Source: Anoplopoma fimbria
Lineage: Eukaryota > Chordata > Actinopteri > Perciformes > Anoplopomatidae
Assembly: GCF_027596085.1 (NCBI RefSeq)
Contig: NC_072472.1
Coordinates: forward strand, 23,037,052-23,101,051
Reading direction: 5' to 3'
DNA length: 64,000 nucleotides
In this document: positions 12,400 to 37,069 of the stretch, one piece after another
Layout of the letters: each line of letters opens with the position of its first letter
Position numbering within the stretch: the stretch's first letter is position 1
Position numbers and translations under genes: made by a program
The notes under the pieces: generated by a model
What the model was told of the DNA's origin: nothing
What the model saw: only the letters and a program-made list of their open reading frames with translations
The model's database searches: none

Positions 12400-13856
12400 T
12401 GTCATATACATTGAATGTGTTGTATCTAAGAACTGTTATGCTGTTCATTCTGTACACATGACATCTATTGCATTCTGTCCATCCTGGGAGAAGGATCCCT
12501 CCTCTGTCGTTCTCCCAGACAAAGGGGTTTTTTAAAGTTTTTCCTGTGCATGTGACTAAGGACAGAGGATGTGAGGGTCTAAGGACAGAGGATGTGAGGG
12601 TCTAAGGACAGAGGATGTGAGGGTCTAAGGACAGAGGATGTGAGGGTCTAAGGACAGAGGATGTGAGGGTCTAAGGACAGAGGATGTGAGGGAATAAGGA
12701 CAGAGGATGTGAGGGTGTAAGGACAGAGGAGGTGAGGGTCTAAGGACAGAGGATGTGAGGGAATAAGGACAGAGGATGTGAGGGTGTAAACAGAGGATGT
12801 GAGAGTGTAAGGACAGAGGATGAGTGTAAGGACAAATGTGATTGTGAGGGTCTAAGGACAGAGGATGTGAGGGTCTAAGGACAGAGGATGTGAGGGTGTA
12901 AGGACAGAGGAGGTTGTAAGGACAGAGGAGGTGAGGGTCTAAGGACAGAGGAGGTGAGGGTCTAAGGACAGAGGATGTGAGGGTCTAAGGACAGAGGAGG
13001 TGAGGGTCTAAGGACAGAGGATGTGAGGGTCTAAGGACAGAGGATGTGAGGGTGTAAGGACAGAGGATGTGAGGGTGTAAGGACAGAGGATGTGAGGGTG
13101 TAAGGACAGAGGATGTGAGGGTCTAAGGACAGAGGAGGTTCTAAGGACAGAGGAGGTGAGGGTCTAAGGACAGAGGATGTGAGGGTGTAAGGACAGAGGA
13201 TGTGAGGGTGTAAGGACAGAGGATGTGAGGGTGTAAGGACAGAGGATGTGAGGGTCTAAGGACAGAGGATGTGAGGGTGTAAGGACAGAGGATGTGAGGG
13301 TTAAGGACAGAGGATGTGAGGGTGAAGGACAGAGGATGTGAGGGTCTAAGGACAGAGGCTGTGAGGGTGTAAGGACAGAGGATGTGAGGGTCTAAGGACA
13401 GAGGATGTGAGGGTCTAAGGACAGAGGAGGTGAGGGTGTAAGGACAGAGGATGTGAGGGTCTAAGGACAGAGGATGTGAGGGTGTAAGGACAGAGGATGT
13501 GAGGGTCTAAGGACAGAGGATGTGAGGGTCTAAGGACAGAGGAGGTGAGGGTCTAAGGACAGAGGATGTGAGGGTGTAAGGACAGAGGATGTGAGGGTCT
13601 AAGGACAGAGGATGTGAGGGTGTAAGGACAGAGGAGGTGAGGGTGTAAGGACAGAGGATGTGAGGGAAGGACAGAGGATGTGAGGGTCTAAGGACAGAGG
13701 AGGTGAGGGTGTAAGGACAGAGGATGTGAGGGAAGGACAGAGGATGTGAGGGTCTAAGGACAGAGGATGTCTCATGTGCACAGATTGTAAAGCCCTCTGA
13801 GGCAAATTTGTAATTTGTGATTCTGGGCTATACAAAATAAACTGAATTGAATTGAA
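12400..13856 (+). mobile_element. LINE-type 3' tail hosting a 1.2-kb 23-bp minisatellite
   Basis: The flanks form one known fish element tail. Upstream is CCTGGGAGAAGGATCCCTCC near 12484. Downstream are GATTGTAAAGCCCTCTGAGG near 13784 and a terminal (GAATT)n run at about 13841-13856, a simple-repeat 3' end typical of some non-LTR retrotransposons. Between them (12556-13770) lie about 53 copies of a 23-bp unit, CTAAGGACAGAGGATGTGAG plus GGT, with mostly CTAAGG/GTAAGG and GATGTG/GAGGTG variants. An unexpanded element would carry one such unit, so the array is an expansion inside the element. Confidence 0.75.
12556..13770. repeat. 23-bp minisatellite, about 53 units
   Basis: The array is tandem and head-to-tail with a 23-nt period. 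Indel variants occur, such as units shortened to GGGAAGGACAGAGG near 13663 and 13731. It has no spacers, so it is not a CRISPR array. The variants are interspersed, which suggests repeated local conversion or unequal exchange. Confidence 0.95.
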
Positions 13857-13955
13857 TGCATATTCAATAATACAATAAATGACACACACATACACAAACA
13901 TTTATTACTGTTATGAGGCTCTCTGTTTGTCTCCCTTCATCCTCCAACAACGAGG

Positions 13956-13974
13956 ACTACAACTCCCATGATCC
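13956..13974 (+). promoter_or_regulatory. ZNF143/STAF-type site in the ei24 promoter region
   Basis: The sequence ACTACAACTCCCATGATCC closely matches the vertebrate ZNF143 (SBS) consensus, which includes ACTACAATTCCC. It lies about 130 nt upstream of a GAG|GTAAGG donor at 14106/14107, which I take as the end of the untranslated first exon of ei24. This is a typical CpG, TATA-less housekeeping arrangement. Assignment is by consensus only. Confidence 0.6.
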
Positions 13975-14816
13975 TTAGCGGTCGGAGCTTGCGCAATATG
14001 TTTTGCACGGCCCTGGCTGCTGGTCGTGTCTGTCTGGTTGTTGTTGTTGTTGTCACAGTAAAGGGAGCAAAAGAAATAAAGAAGTTAACACAACCCCGGA
14101 CCTGAGGTAAGGAAGACACCGAGATCTCTGTCCGACTTTAGCTGCGTGTTTGTGGGGAAACAGCTCAGTTATGTTGGTCAGCTAGCAAAACACACCGACA
14201 AGCTAGCAGAGCACTTAGCAAACCAGCCAAAGTCAGATTAAAACAGAGACATCACGCTAACCTAAGCTACATAATGAGTGTCTTCAAGTGTAAAATAGAC
14301 TTTTTTAGCAAGTCAGAGCCAGCAAGCTGACGTGGACTGTCAGCTGTCCCCTGTCTGAGCTAACCCAGCCTGCTAACACACAGTGAGGTTATTACATTAC
14401 TGACTGAATCAACGTTTACACTGTCACCAGGTATAAAACACGACCAAAGGTGTATGTTTTAACCCAGACACGTCCATGTCTGGGTTAAACAAGCACAATA
14501 GGAGCATTTATTAAGCAAATATTAGTTATGCATTCCTGATTTCACTAAGGTTAGCTTAAAAACAGAAGGACTGTTCAACCCTCCTTTTATAACACATTTT
14601 TAATCAAGTTGTAAACTAATTTGTTTTCTGATTTTTCGTTTTGTGTTCTACATTAAACAGCACTTAAAGGACCACCATATGTTTTCGTGGTATTGTAGTT
14701 TAGTGTCCAAGACAAAGGAAATACTTTAAAGGCAAATTAGACACATTGTGGAGAGAAGTGTCACGAGCAGAAGTGTTTTTGTCCTTATTTCTTGAAGTAA
14801 AATAAAAGCTGTGTAC

Positions 14817-15205
14817 ATTACATTACATTACATTACATTACATTACAGTCATTTAGCAGACGCTTTTATCCAAAGCGACTTACAGGAAGTGTATTCAACA
14901 TAGGTATTCAAGAGAACTACTAGTCACCAGAAGTCATAAGTGCATCTCCTTTCTTAAACAAGCATCTTAAAGCATAAACCAGAGCAAAAGTATAGTGCAG
15001 AGGCAAATTACTACGAAAACAATAATTGCAACAGACTAATACGAATATAATAAGTGCTACAAACTACTACGAATAGGATAAGTGCAGTAAACAAATACGA
15101 ATTCAATAAGTGCAGCGAACTGATACGAATACAGTAAGTGCAATAAGTAAGTGCTACGAGGAAGGCTCAGGGTAGTACTTCTTGAAGAGGTGAGTTTTCA
15201 GCCTG
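14817..15205 (+). repeat. Dispersed repeat with (ATTAC)n end and GTCATTTAGCAGACGC motif
   Basis: It begins with (ACATT)n, then AGTCATTTAGCAGACGCTTT and ATCCAAAGCGACTTACAGGA, phrases common in fish dispersed repeats. A diverged internal subrepeat of about 32 nt follows, containing TACGAATNNAATAAGTGC words. Inverted copies occur at 35103-35414 and 35560-35817 of this window. It lies in ei24 intron 1. Confidence 0.8.
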
Positions 15206-15551
15206 CGTGTAATACAAGAAACTTTTATTTTTATGTATGCATGAAAAACTACCAAATTTAGAAATGCCTAGATTGATGCGCTAAAGGACAGGTAATTATT
15301 TTGCATGATTGTGCTGCATTCTGCTGATGCTATTGGATAAAGCTGACATGGATGGGAAAATTAAGTAAACAAGGTCGACCTTATATTATAATGCAAGCAA
15401 CATAATGTGCCTCCAGCATACCAAAGTGATTCTTGTTTTGGTTAGAGCTGCATTTTAAAGGTTATTGTAAATTTCACCCACTACCTTTGTCCCTCACTTT
15501 ATTCCCTTGGTTCTTGGTTGTGGCAGGTTACTGGGTGAGCCCCTCCCTGCC

Positions 15552-15599
15552 ATGAGCGCTGACCACCAGGTCGCCAGCCCCCCCTCCTTCTGCAGTTGA
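15552..15599 (+). other. Upstream ORF in the ei24 leader (15 codons)
   Basis: The ATG at 15552 opens a 15-codon frame ending at TGA 15597-15599, 22 nt before the ei24 start at 15622. It is in the leader only if the acceptor at 15526-15527 is used. EI24 is a p53- and stress-linked gene, so a uORF would be a plausible point of translational control, but nothing here proves translation. Confidence 0.4.
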
Positions 15600-15621
15600 T
15601 GGATCTGCAGCTGGTCCAGAG

Positions 15622-21682
<6,061 letters not shown>

Positions 21683-23578
21683 TGGATCCCCTCGAAGGAC
21701 ACAGGAAAAGCACCCAGTGTGAAAAAGTGATTCTTCCAGACGGATTTCCTTAATTGAAGATGATATGTGGTGTAGGACAAAGGGTTTACATGTTTTTATC
21801 TAATCTCTATCCCTTTGGTTATTCATTTGCAGAACACACCAGACACATTTTCAGTGTGACACAAAAAAAATCGACTGCCCCGTGCCTCACACTCAAAACA
21901 GATTAAATACTAAGCTCTTGACTTGTTTTCTTTTTTTAATTTTCTTTTCTTTCATTTTTTTTTGTATAATGTGCCATTTGAGTGACTCTCCTTTAATAAA
22001 TTACAGCACAAGAAATCATGTAGTTTTAGTATGTTAAAGCAAACGTGTGACGAAAGGAGGGGCTTGTTTGTATTCAGAAGCAAAGCACAGTCTTGTTGTA
22101 CCCACAGTACATGTGTGAGTCATGTTGCAAGTCACATTCCTTCCTCGCAGATTGAAGGTTTTGTTGCACATTAATGTGTTTTTATGTCAAATGATGGTGT
22201 TCGAGAAATAACCTTGTAGAGTTTAAAAAAAAGGGAGGATTTTTTTTATCCTGTAAGAGCTTTGTTTTTAGTAGAATATACAAAAAAAGTTCAGGAGCTG
22301 CTATAAAAAAGGATTGGTGATTTTAGTCATGGAAACCAAGTAACATAGTCACTCTTGTCTTGTGTTGACTGAAGGTTAGCGTTTTGTCTCATCCCAAATT
22401 GAATCTCGCTCCAGCGTCTGAGATTGCATGTTGCAAATCACGAGGTGACTCCAGCAAAGGAAAAGCTGCCAGAGCGTTTTCAGTCTGTGTGAATAAAGTA
22501 GGTGATAGGAGAGATGACACTGCCAAACTGTTGCTTCTATGTTTTGTTTATTTCACTAAACCACTACAAAGCTAAACTTTTTAATAAAGGAAGGAGCCGC
22601 ATAGTTAACGTCTTTTTATCTTAACAAATGGCCTTGACCCGCTTGCTCTAGTTTTCCCCCTAGAGAGCTGAAGCAAATATAATTGGTCCCTACGGATCAT
22701 CGGCTGTTCGATTTCTGTGCTGTACATAATGTTAATACACCCCGGATGTTCAACAAGAAGCCCACCAACATACAGCCACCCAGTCACCCACTTTCTCTCA
22801 CTCATCAGAGCTCATGGCCATGGGGAGGAGCCGTGATTTTTTGAAAACAATGTGCAATTATTGTAAGAAGAGCATAGTGTTTGTGCAGACTGATGTATGT
22901 GAGTGAGGTTTTGTAAAAGTAATACATCTAATTTCAATAAAATTGGTCAGTATTCAATATTTTGATCACTGTGTTTGGGGTCTTGATACCATGGTGAGGA
23001 GTAGACAGGACAGTGAAAGGATGAGGTGGAAGGTGGGACAGTTCGGGGGGACCAGTTAGAGTTGGTTTGTGTCCTCACAAAGATAGTGGTCACACTGAAA
23101 AGCTATTCAAACACAAAACATGTACTGTAATGTTTTAACTGCACAGGAAAGTGGATGTTGTTTTCCACTAATTACAAATAAATGTGTGCCATTCAGTATA
23201 ATAATGGAGAAGGGTTGAAATAAGCAGATATTGTAAGTATGCAACAGTCTATATTTTAAGAAGCAGTAAATCTGCATAATTGAGAAATACATTTATTGTG
23301 ATTTTTTTCTGCACTAAGGAAAAGCCATCTATAGTGAATCATTTGAAACTATCAAACCAATTGTTAATGGTATGTTGCCACATAATTGTTAACTGATATT
23401 TACTATTGTATGCATTGGACTCACCACTGATATGATTTCATTGATTTTTAAAAGCGATATAGTGAGAGATTTGTTTTTACCAGTAGGAGGCGACACGTTT
23501 TCCTCTGCTAACTAAGGACACGTCACTACAGGACAGCGGCAAGGTAGGAAACCAAATTTGAATGACAGTTAAAAAGAA
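21683..23578 (+). other. ei24 3' UTR and intergenic spacer before stt3a
   Basis: AATAAA hexamers occur at 21995-22000 and 22936-22941, either of which could end ei24 transcripts. The spacer is AT-rich. I see no further gene or recognisable repeat in it. Confidence 0.6.
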
Positions 23579-23711
23579 CCAATCAGATTTACGCGGGGAT
23601 ACTGTTGACTGACGCTCAGCCAATCAACGCGCAGTATGGCGTTGTGGGGGCGGGGTTAGTGCATGGTGAAGGTTGTGTGTGAATAGTGTATGAGTAGCAG
23701 AAACGGAGCGG
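23579..23711 (+). promoter_or_regulatory. stt3a promoter and untranslated first exon
   Basis: Two CCAAT boxes lie at 23579-23583 and 23620-23624, 41 nt apart, in a locally GC-richer stretch. A splice donor (GAGCGG|GTGAGT) at 23711/23712 probably ends the noncoding first exon. The matching acceptor precedes the ATG exon (CATTAG at 24431-24436). There is no TATA box. Confidence 0.5.
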
Positions 23712-24469
23712 GTGAGTCTTGCTGAACATTAAACATTAAAGTAATTTAGGTGCACCAGTTTTCGTTTTAGGCTTTGTCCTGCTTCCACATGTGAAGGTGT
23801 CGTTGGTGCTATAATAGTAAGTCAGACAAGAGGCGTTCATTATAAAGAAGCTAGCAGGTTAGCCACGCTAGCTACTCACACTTCAAACAGGATGGAGCGT
23901 CAACATTAGCCGGCCTGGTGCTGAGTAACTATACGAGGCTGTCTAGGCTATAACAATGCTTCCATATATTGTAAATGTGCACAACATGCATGTTCGTAGG
24001 TAACGTAGTGAAACAATGTTACCTGCTGTTCATGTCGTTGCTCTGTGGTGTTGGAACCTTGCCAGTGCAAAAAAAAAAAGGCTAGCTCTCAAAGTTAGCA
24101 TTAATTAGAGCTCTGTTCAGCTTGTTAGTTGTGCTTTAGCTTTGCACAATCTTCCACAATCTGAAGAAGTCAGGCAGAAATCCCTGCAGGTTTTCCAGAG
24201 TGTGTGCTTCCTGGTTGGCCACATCTTAGTGCGTGGCCTTATCTGGTTGGGCTGGAGATGGAAGTTGACTCATTACAGCTGTGAAGACTTTGGTTTTATG
24301 AGTAACAGTTATCTGACTTGCTTAAAGATGATCATTTAAAATCTGTTATTTACATATATAAGGCAATGTTGTTGCTTTTCTCCCCTTTTTATATGTGTAC
24401 CTCTGAGTCTTAGAGTGCTTGTCTTCCTCCCATTAGGTAGTACGGTGAGCTATCCCTAACCTCGCCAAG

Positions 24470-31438
<6,969 letters not shown>

Positions 31439-32406
31439 AACCTTCAGACGTCGATGAAAACAGCCTTTTAGCGTACAGCACTGAACACCTTCCCCTGTGG
31501 TCTGCAGATGAGTGGCAAAAGAGTACTTTTTATACTTTTTGTTTTGGGGAAGAAAATTGCATCAAAGAGATTTTTCTTTTTTTTTGTGAATGATTTTCAT
31601 TTCATTTTTATTTTGTAATAATGAAGCGTCTCATCTGAGATCAGAGGGAGCTGGTGTCAAAACGTCCAGTCTGATGTCAGGAAGCGTAATTTGCCGGGAA
31701 GCGGTTAAAAAAAGTTCATTTAAGAGTGCTTTGGGTTTTTACAATGTGGTCTATTAAAGTGGGATTAAACATGAAAAAATTGTTTCTATTCTTTTTCCCT
31801 CTCATATCTCTGCAAAGAACACATTGATACAATTAATGTGATAACTCGCATGAAGTTGAACTACTCAAAGCAGTTTACCAAATGATGACAAAGTTGCTGA
31901 AAAGATAACTTGCTACTTCATTACATTTGTAATAACACTGTAAGTTGAATTAAAGCTAAATGCTACTAAACACCTTCAAAATCAAGAAACTAGAATTCAG
32001 TGGTTAAAAGCTCAACGTACTCCAAAAATGAGCTTGATGGATCTGTATCTTAACAGTTTAGTCTGATCACATTATTGCGATATATACAGTATGTGCGCTG
32101 CAAGAAAAATATGCATTCAGGACATACGTTTTTTAGTTATTAAAACAAAGCAGAACTATTTAAGATAAGGCAATAGTCTTTTATTGCAGTGCATTTGGCA
32201 ATACATGGCAACTTATATTAAAATGAACAATAGTGTTAGGGGATAGTCTTATACATTCAGGACAAAAGAATAACTAGACGGGAATAATGTTTCCCTCCCA
32301 AAATGATAAAATAGCACTATATATTTATTTTGATTATTAATAAAACCATTTAAAAAAGGTACAGTATAAAGTGTCCATTAGCTTTTTTTTTTTTTGAACG
32401 TTACAT
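31439..32406. other. Convergent 3' ends of stt3a and the ckap2-like gene
   Basis: A spacer of about 970 nt holds both 3' UTRs. ATTAAA at 31753-31758 fits stt3a. On the opposite strand, TTTATT words near 32322-32342 (AATAAA on the - strand) could serve the ckap2-like gene. No coding sequence was recognised. Confidence 0.5.
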
Positions 32407-34673
32407 TTACAGAGCGTCTGGTCTGGTCTGGTCTGACATATCTTCCAGAAGTGCATGGTTTTTTCTGTAGATGTAGGCGTTGGGATTATCATCCAGTTTC
32501 AGCAGCTCGGCCAGCGACGACACGCAGGGATCCTGATCCACCAGCATCGACGGCAGGCGGGACGAGTTCCGCTCGATGCGGCAGGAACGGCGGACCGGTG
32601 TAAGAAACTTCAGATCTTTGATGTTGCTCTTTCTCCTTGACCTGCTCGTGCTGGCCTCCTCTTGAATTGTCTTCTTGACACTAAGCAAGGAATATTTGAA
32701 GGGAAAAAATACTAAAGTGAAAAGAAATAACTTTGTTGCCATTTGGCTTTTTAAATAAACAGCTAATTGAAAGGATTGCAGATGAAAATTAGATGGACTC
32801 ACCTTTGCAGGTACGGAGTAGTCTTCACACTGTACTTTATTACTGAAGCATCCTCCATCTGTGACGTGGTCTCCGTCACACACTCATCGTCACTTTCTCC
32901 TTCCTCATCCGATTCATCACTTTCTTCAACTCCCTCCTTCACTTGCTCAACATCCTCAGGCATCTCTTTCTTCTCCTCCATTTTTATACATTCATACTGT
33001 GGTTTGTTGTCCTCCATTTCGACATCACTTCGCACATCTGTCACCTGTGAAAGCTCTAATGGACACAAATAAGACAAAAGTTTGTGTAAGAAGCACGCTA
33101 CTACACGTTACTCATCCAGTGATGAAAGTGGGTGATTATTTTCAAGTGCTGACCTAATACCACTCTTAACTTCAAAACAAATCATAGTGAACAGACACTG
33201 GTTGACTTACCATCACATCTAGAAGGTGTCGCCATGGCTTCCAAAACATCACACAGGTTTATAACAATCTGTCAAAATGAAACAAAGAAAATAACGGGGT
33301 TTAACACTGTGTAATATCTTGAATCCAGCTAAAACAGCAACAGAAACACTGCCTGTCTCCTTACATCATCCACACTGTCCTGTGGATCCACATCAGAGTT
33401 TTCGAGCAGGTCCAGAGTGGTGTTCATGATCACCGGAGTTTGGCTGTGCGTTTTTAACACTGCTCCCTCAGAGTCTGGCTTCTTGGCTTCCATTCTAGGT
33501 TTGGGTTCGCACAGTGCAGCTGGCTGAGGCTGTGGCTTGAGATCTGCTTCAGGTTTTGCAGAGATTCTGGTTTTACAGGGTTCTGCAGTCGTCATGGCTG
33601 GTCTCTTGAAGGTCTTGCCCTTGGAGGCTAGCCACCCGGCGAGTTTCGCCCTGCAGGAGGGAACACAAAAACATTTGTGAGCATTTATGATGCACAGTGG
33701 TAACAAGGCAAACGTCAAAGTATGTATGTGGGTAAATGTGTTACCTTCTTTCCTCTGCGGTCTCCATGGTAAACCTGTACTGACTGAGGGAACTTGAGAC
33801 AGCAGGTTTGTTGACATTCTTGTTTGTCACTGGAATCTTTGGCCCTTGAGTCCCACTTCCCTTGCTGGGAGCCACTTTGGTGTTTCTGGAGCTGGTACTA
33901 ACTAGTGTTGTCGGGACGGTTCTGGCAGGAGGGCGAGCGGAGTGGAATCCAGCAGGACGGCTGGCGACAGCAGGCTTGGTCACCTGAGCGGGTCTATCCA
34001 TCACTGACTTGGACCTTGTCTGCACAGATTTTTGTGCTCTGTATCCAGGCAGGTCAGCAACCGATTCGGATCTGCTTTTTGTCACATTTCCGACCCTTTG
34101 ACCCCCTGTTTTGGCTGCTGATGGTTTGGGGTCCGCCCTGTCCAAGCTGGTAGTTGACTTCCAAATGGATCCAATTTTTGACTGGACAATCTTGCCTTTG
34201 TACATGCCGAGAGCAGATTTAGATGACGGCACAGCGGCTGGTTGCTTTGGAGCTTCTGCAACAATTTTTTTGTGTTTCACAATCTGCTCGGTGAGGAAGG
34301 CCCGGCTGTGTGTTTGACGTAGTTTGACATCAGAAGCAGCAGCAGCAGCTCCCTTCCCCTCTTTCTGCACAGTCTTTACCCTTTTCAGAGCCTCACCAGA
34401 TGTCGATCTTTGGTCCTCCTTTACTTTAAGAGGAACAATTCTTGGCTTGGTGTCCTCATTTTTATTGTTCGTCAGTTGTAAAGGATTAGAGGACGTTTTG
34501 TCTCTTCTGATTAAGGACTTGCTTCCATATGCAGGCTGAGCATTTTCCTTGTTACCCTAATACAATTAAAACATGGGTTAATAGAAGAAAACTGCATGTA
34601 GTAGTATTTCATACGATATTCGTTGACGTTACGAACTTACCTTATAGTTGTGGTTTCGTCTAGAAGCGTCCAT
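32407..34673 (-). CDS. CKAP2/CKAP2L-family cytoskeleton-associated mitotic protein
   Basis: Six coding exons in reading order: 34641-34673, 33745-34556, 33365-33650, 33211-33268, 32803-33055, 32407-32680; 1716 nt, 571 aa, phases consistent. Family members bind spindle microtubules and are destroyed after mitosis through APC/C. A KEN box is visible at residues 14-16 (GNKENAQ). The middle is basic, low-complexity and rich in Ser, Lys and Pro. RRAKLAGWLASKGKTFKRPAM matches the family's xxRRxKLxxWxxSKGKTxKRP signature. An acidic stretch (EESDESDEEGESDDE) precedes the C-terminal VIKYSVKTTPYLQ and DLKFLTPVRRSCRIERNSSR, typical of the CKAP2 C-terminal domain. It is shorter than human CKAP2 or CKAP2L, and I could not decide between them, so no symbol is given. 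Open frames on the + strand here are antisense shadows. Confidence 0.85.
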
Positions 34674-34929
34674 TGTAACGCTGAATCAATGGAGAGTTCT
34701 GAAACAAAGCAATTTATAATATTACGACAGGACGTTAGCTGTGAGTGCGCTCATTTAAGCTATAGCTACATTTAACTAAAGTTACACACAATAACGTACC
34801 TTTCTCTAAACTGTGTGGTAAGCTACAACACGAGGAGACAGTCCATCCAAACAGCACAACTGAAGAGCAAAATATGTCGCTTGACCAAGAATAAAAACAT
34901 TCGATTCAACTTTGGGTTGCTGCGCTGTG

Positions 34930-34968
34930 ATTGGTCACGCTAGTATCGCGAGATAATCGTGGACCAAT
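34930..34968 (-). promoter_or_regulatory. CCAAT pair flanking a TCGCGAGA element, ckap2-like promoter
   Basis: ATTGG (CCAAT on the - strand) at 34930-34934 and CCAAT at 34964-34968 lie either side of TCGCGAGA (34946-34953), a core related to the TCTCGCGAGA element of TATA-less vertebrate promoters. The ckap2-like ATG is about 260 nt downstream (34673, - strand). A possible untranslated exon lies between, near 34800. CCAAT pairs are typical of NF-Y-driven G2/M genes. Not tested. Confidence 0.5.
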
Positions 34969-35102
34969 AGAGCGTCTTCAACTAAGAACGAGAACGGGAA
35001 GTTGTCGTCCACTCCGTTTGAAAGTTTGAACCCAACAGATACTGGCTCGGCCCAGAATGCAGTTATTAAACCAGGAATGCCCCGTTTATAGTCCATAACA
35101 AT

Positions 35103-35817
35103 CTGGATTTGAAATGTCATGACGTGACACTTATTGCATTCGTATTAGTTTACTGCACTTATCCTATTCGTAGTAGTTTGTAGCACTTATTATATTCGTA
35201 TTAGTCTGTTGCAATTATTGTTTTCGTAGTAATCTGCCTCTGCACTATACTTTTGCTCTGGTTTATGCTTTAAGATGCTTGTTTAAGAAAGGAGATGCAC
35301 TTATGACTTCTGGTGACTAGTAGTTCTCTTGAATACCTATGTTGAATACACTTCCTGTAAGTCGCTTTGGATAAAAGCGTCTGCTAAATGACTGTAATGT
35401 AATGTAATGTAATGTAATGACTGGACATAAATAAGATAAGATAAAATAAGATAATCCTTTATTAGTCCCGCAGCGGGGAAATTTACAGGATTACAGCAGC
35501 AAAGAGGATAGTGCAAAACAAGAGACATAGTAAATAAAAAAGGACAGCAGTCACTGCCCATCTTTAAACTCACCTCTTCATGAAGTACTACCCTGAGCCT
35601 TCCTCCTAGCACTTATTGTATTCGTAGTAATTTGCCTCTGCACTATACTTTTGCTCTGGTTTATGCTTTAAGATGCTTGTTTAAGAAAGGAGATGCACTT
35701 ATGACTTCTGGTGACTAGTAGTTCTCTTGAATACCTATGTTGAATACACTTCCTGTAAGTCGCTTTGGATAAAAGCGTCTGCTAAATGACTGTAATGTAA
35801 TGTAATGTAATGTAATG
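35103..35817 (-). repeat. Two inverted copies of the GTCATTTAGCAGACGC repeat around another insertion
   Basis: 35103-35414 and 35560-35817 are reverse complements of the repeat at 14817-15205. Both end in (GTAAT)n runs, at about 35394-35415 and 35794-35817. The second copy has fewer internal subrepeats. Between them, 35433-35545 is a different repeat, beginning with (GATAA)n and TCCTTTATTAGTCCCGCAGC then GGGGAAATTTACAGG. Confidence 0.75.
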
Positions 35818-35999
35818 ACGTGCAAATGCACATCATGTCATGTCGGTGGTCATAGCAAAGGTATATCTTTGTGACTTTCCTGTGAAAGAATAAATAGACC
35901 TAGACAAGTACGGGAGTGGGCTTGGAGAGAAAATAATAATAATTCTGTTAATTTTTGCGCAGGAGATGTAACTCACAGCCTCAATGTAATTAGAAACGT

Positions 36000-36545
36000 C
36001 CACAATCATGGTATAGTATGTTGAAAGAAGATGAAAAAAAGTAATAATGTAGTGTGTTGAAAAAAGTCACAGTATAGTATGTCGAAAAAAGTTGAAAAAA
36101 AGTAATAGTACATTACATAAAGAAAGAATTCATAGTATAGCAAGTTTAAAAAAGTCAGTCATAATATACTGTCAAAAAAACTCTTAAAAAAGACAGGGTA
36201 TAGTATGTCGTGAAAGAAAAAGAAAGAATTATGAAAAATACATAGAAATATTGAAAATGTATAGTATAATACTCTGACATTTTCGATAAACTATACTGTG
36301 ACAAACTACTATGGCTCTTAAATGATTATGTTGTTGTTTTTTTACATACTATCCAATGACTCTTTTGGACATGATATACTATTCTCAAAACTTTATTAAC
36401 ACATTATACTTATACTTTTACCATGGGTATTTTGTGATATTTTTCAACCTACTACACTATGATACCTTTGACTTGTTTCAACATACTATACGATGATACA
36501 CTTAACTATGGATTTCTTTATGTCTTTTCTGACATACTATTGGAC
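36000..36545. mobile_element. AT-rich foldback repeat built from ATAGTATGTYGAAA words
   Basis: The left half repeats AGTATAGTATGTYGAAA with A-rich spacers (near 36010, 36070, 36195). The right half repeats the complement, as in TTTCAACATACTATACGATG near 36476 and ACATACTATCCAATGACTC near 36343. The two halves could form a long imperfect hairpin with its centre near 36280. There is no coding potential. Probably a MITE-like or degenerate palindromic element; no family was recognised. Confidence 0.6.
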
Positions 36546-37069
36546 TGGACCTTTAAATCATACTGAAGGATTTCTGAATGTCTGTCTATTACAGACCATA
36601 TTCTAAAATTCCATGAATTTTCAAAAGTTTATAACAAACTTAAAGAGGCCACTGAATTTTAAGAATTTTGTATGCTTTCAATGTTGAATAATATTTAGCA
36701 CAACAAAGATGGTAATTAGAAATGAATGCTTACCTCAGACATTGTATTAAAGAGGAGTGGATATGACTTTGTTTCGATTGTTTTTTGTTTTAAGTCTTTG
36801 GCACCACACACACTCAGACCTGTGAAAGAGATCATTTCTGTAACCCATTCCGAAATCATTAGTATGACTTTAATTTCCAAATAAAAACAAGGATATTAGA
36901 CACACAAAATACACATTATCGCAATCTATAGTATTGCATATATTAACATTAATGTTAATAATTACTATTACATCTCCTCTCTCTCCTACACTTCCCGAGC
37001 CTCTAACTGCTCAACTACTTCAATTGGAGCAGCTGTCAGTCATGATGTCTCACCCTCTTTTTATAGCAT

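Larger units (their letters stand above)
13975..15621 (+). other. ei24 5' untranslated exons and first intron
   Basis: A probable noncoding exon ends at 14106 (CCTGAG|GTAAGG). The next exon has a possible acceptor at 15526-15527 (GGCAG|GTTACTGG) and runs into the start codon at 15622. An alternative acceptor at 15594-15595 would shorten the leader. With the first acceptor the leader carries an upstream ORF at 15552-15599. The intron contains the repeat at 14817-15205. Confidence 0.5.

Noticed and set aside
12556..13770. CRISPR-like array of short direct repeats
   Set aside because: The units are contiguous with no unique spacers, and the context is a vertebrate retroelement tail. It is a minisatellite. 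The same applies to the 32-bp arrays near 11.8, 37.5, 39.5 and 46.2 kb.
33905..34539. + strand open frames over the ckap2-like gene
   Set aside because: They are antisense to the 812-nt coding exon 33745-34556 and show no family motif or splice structure.
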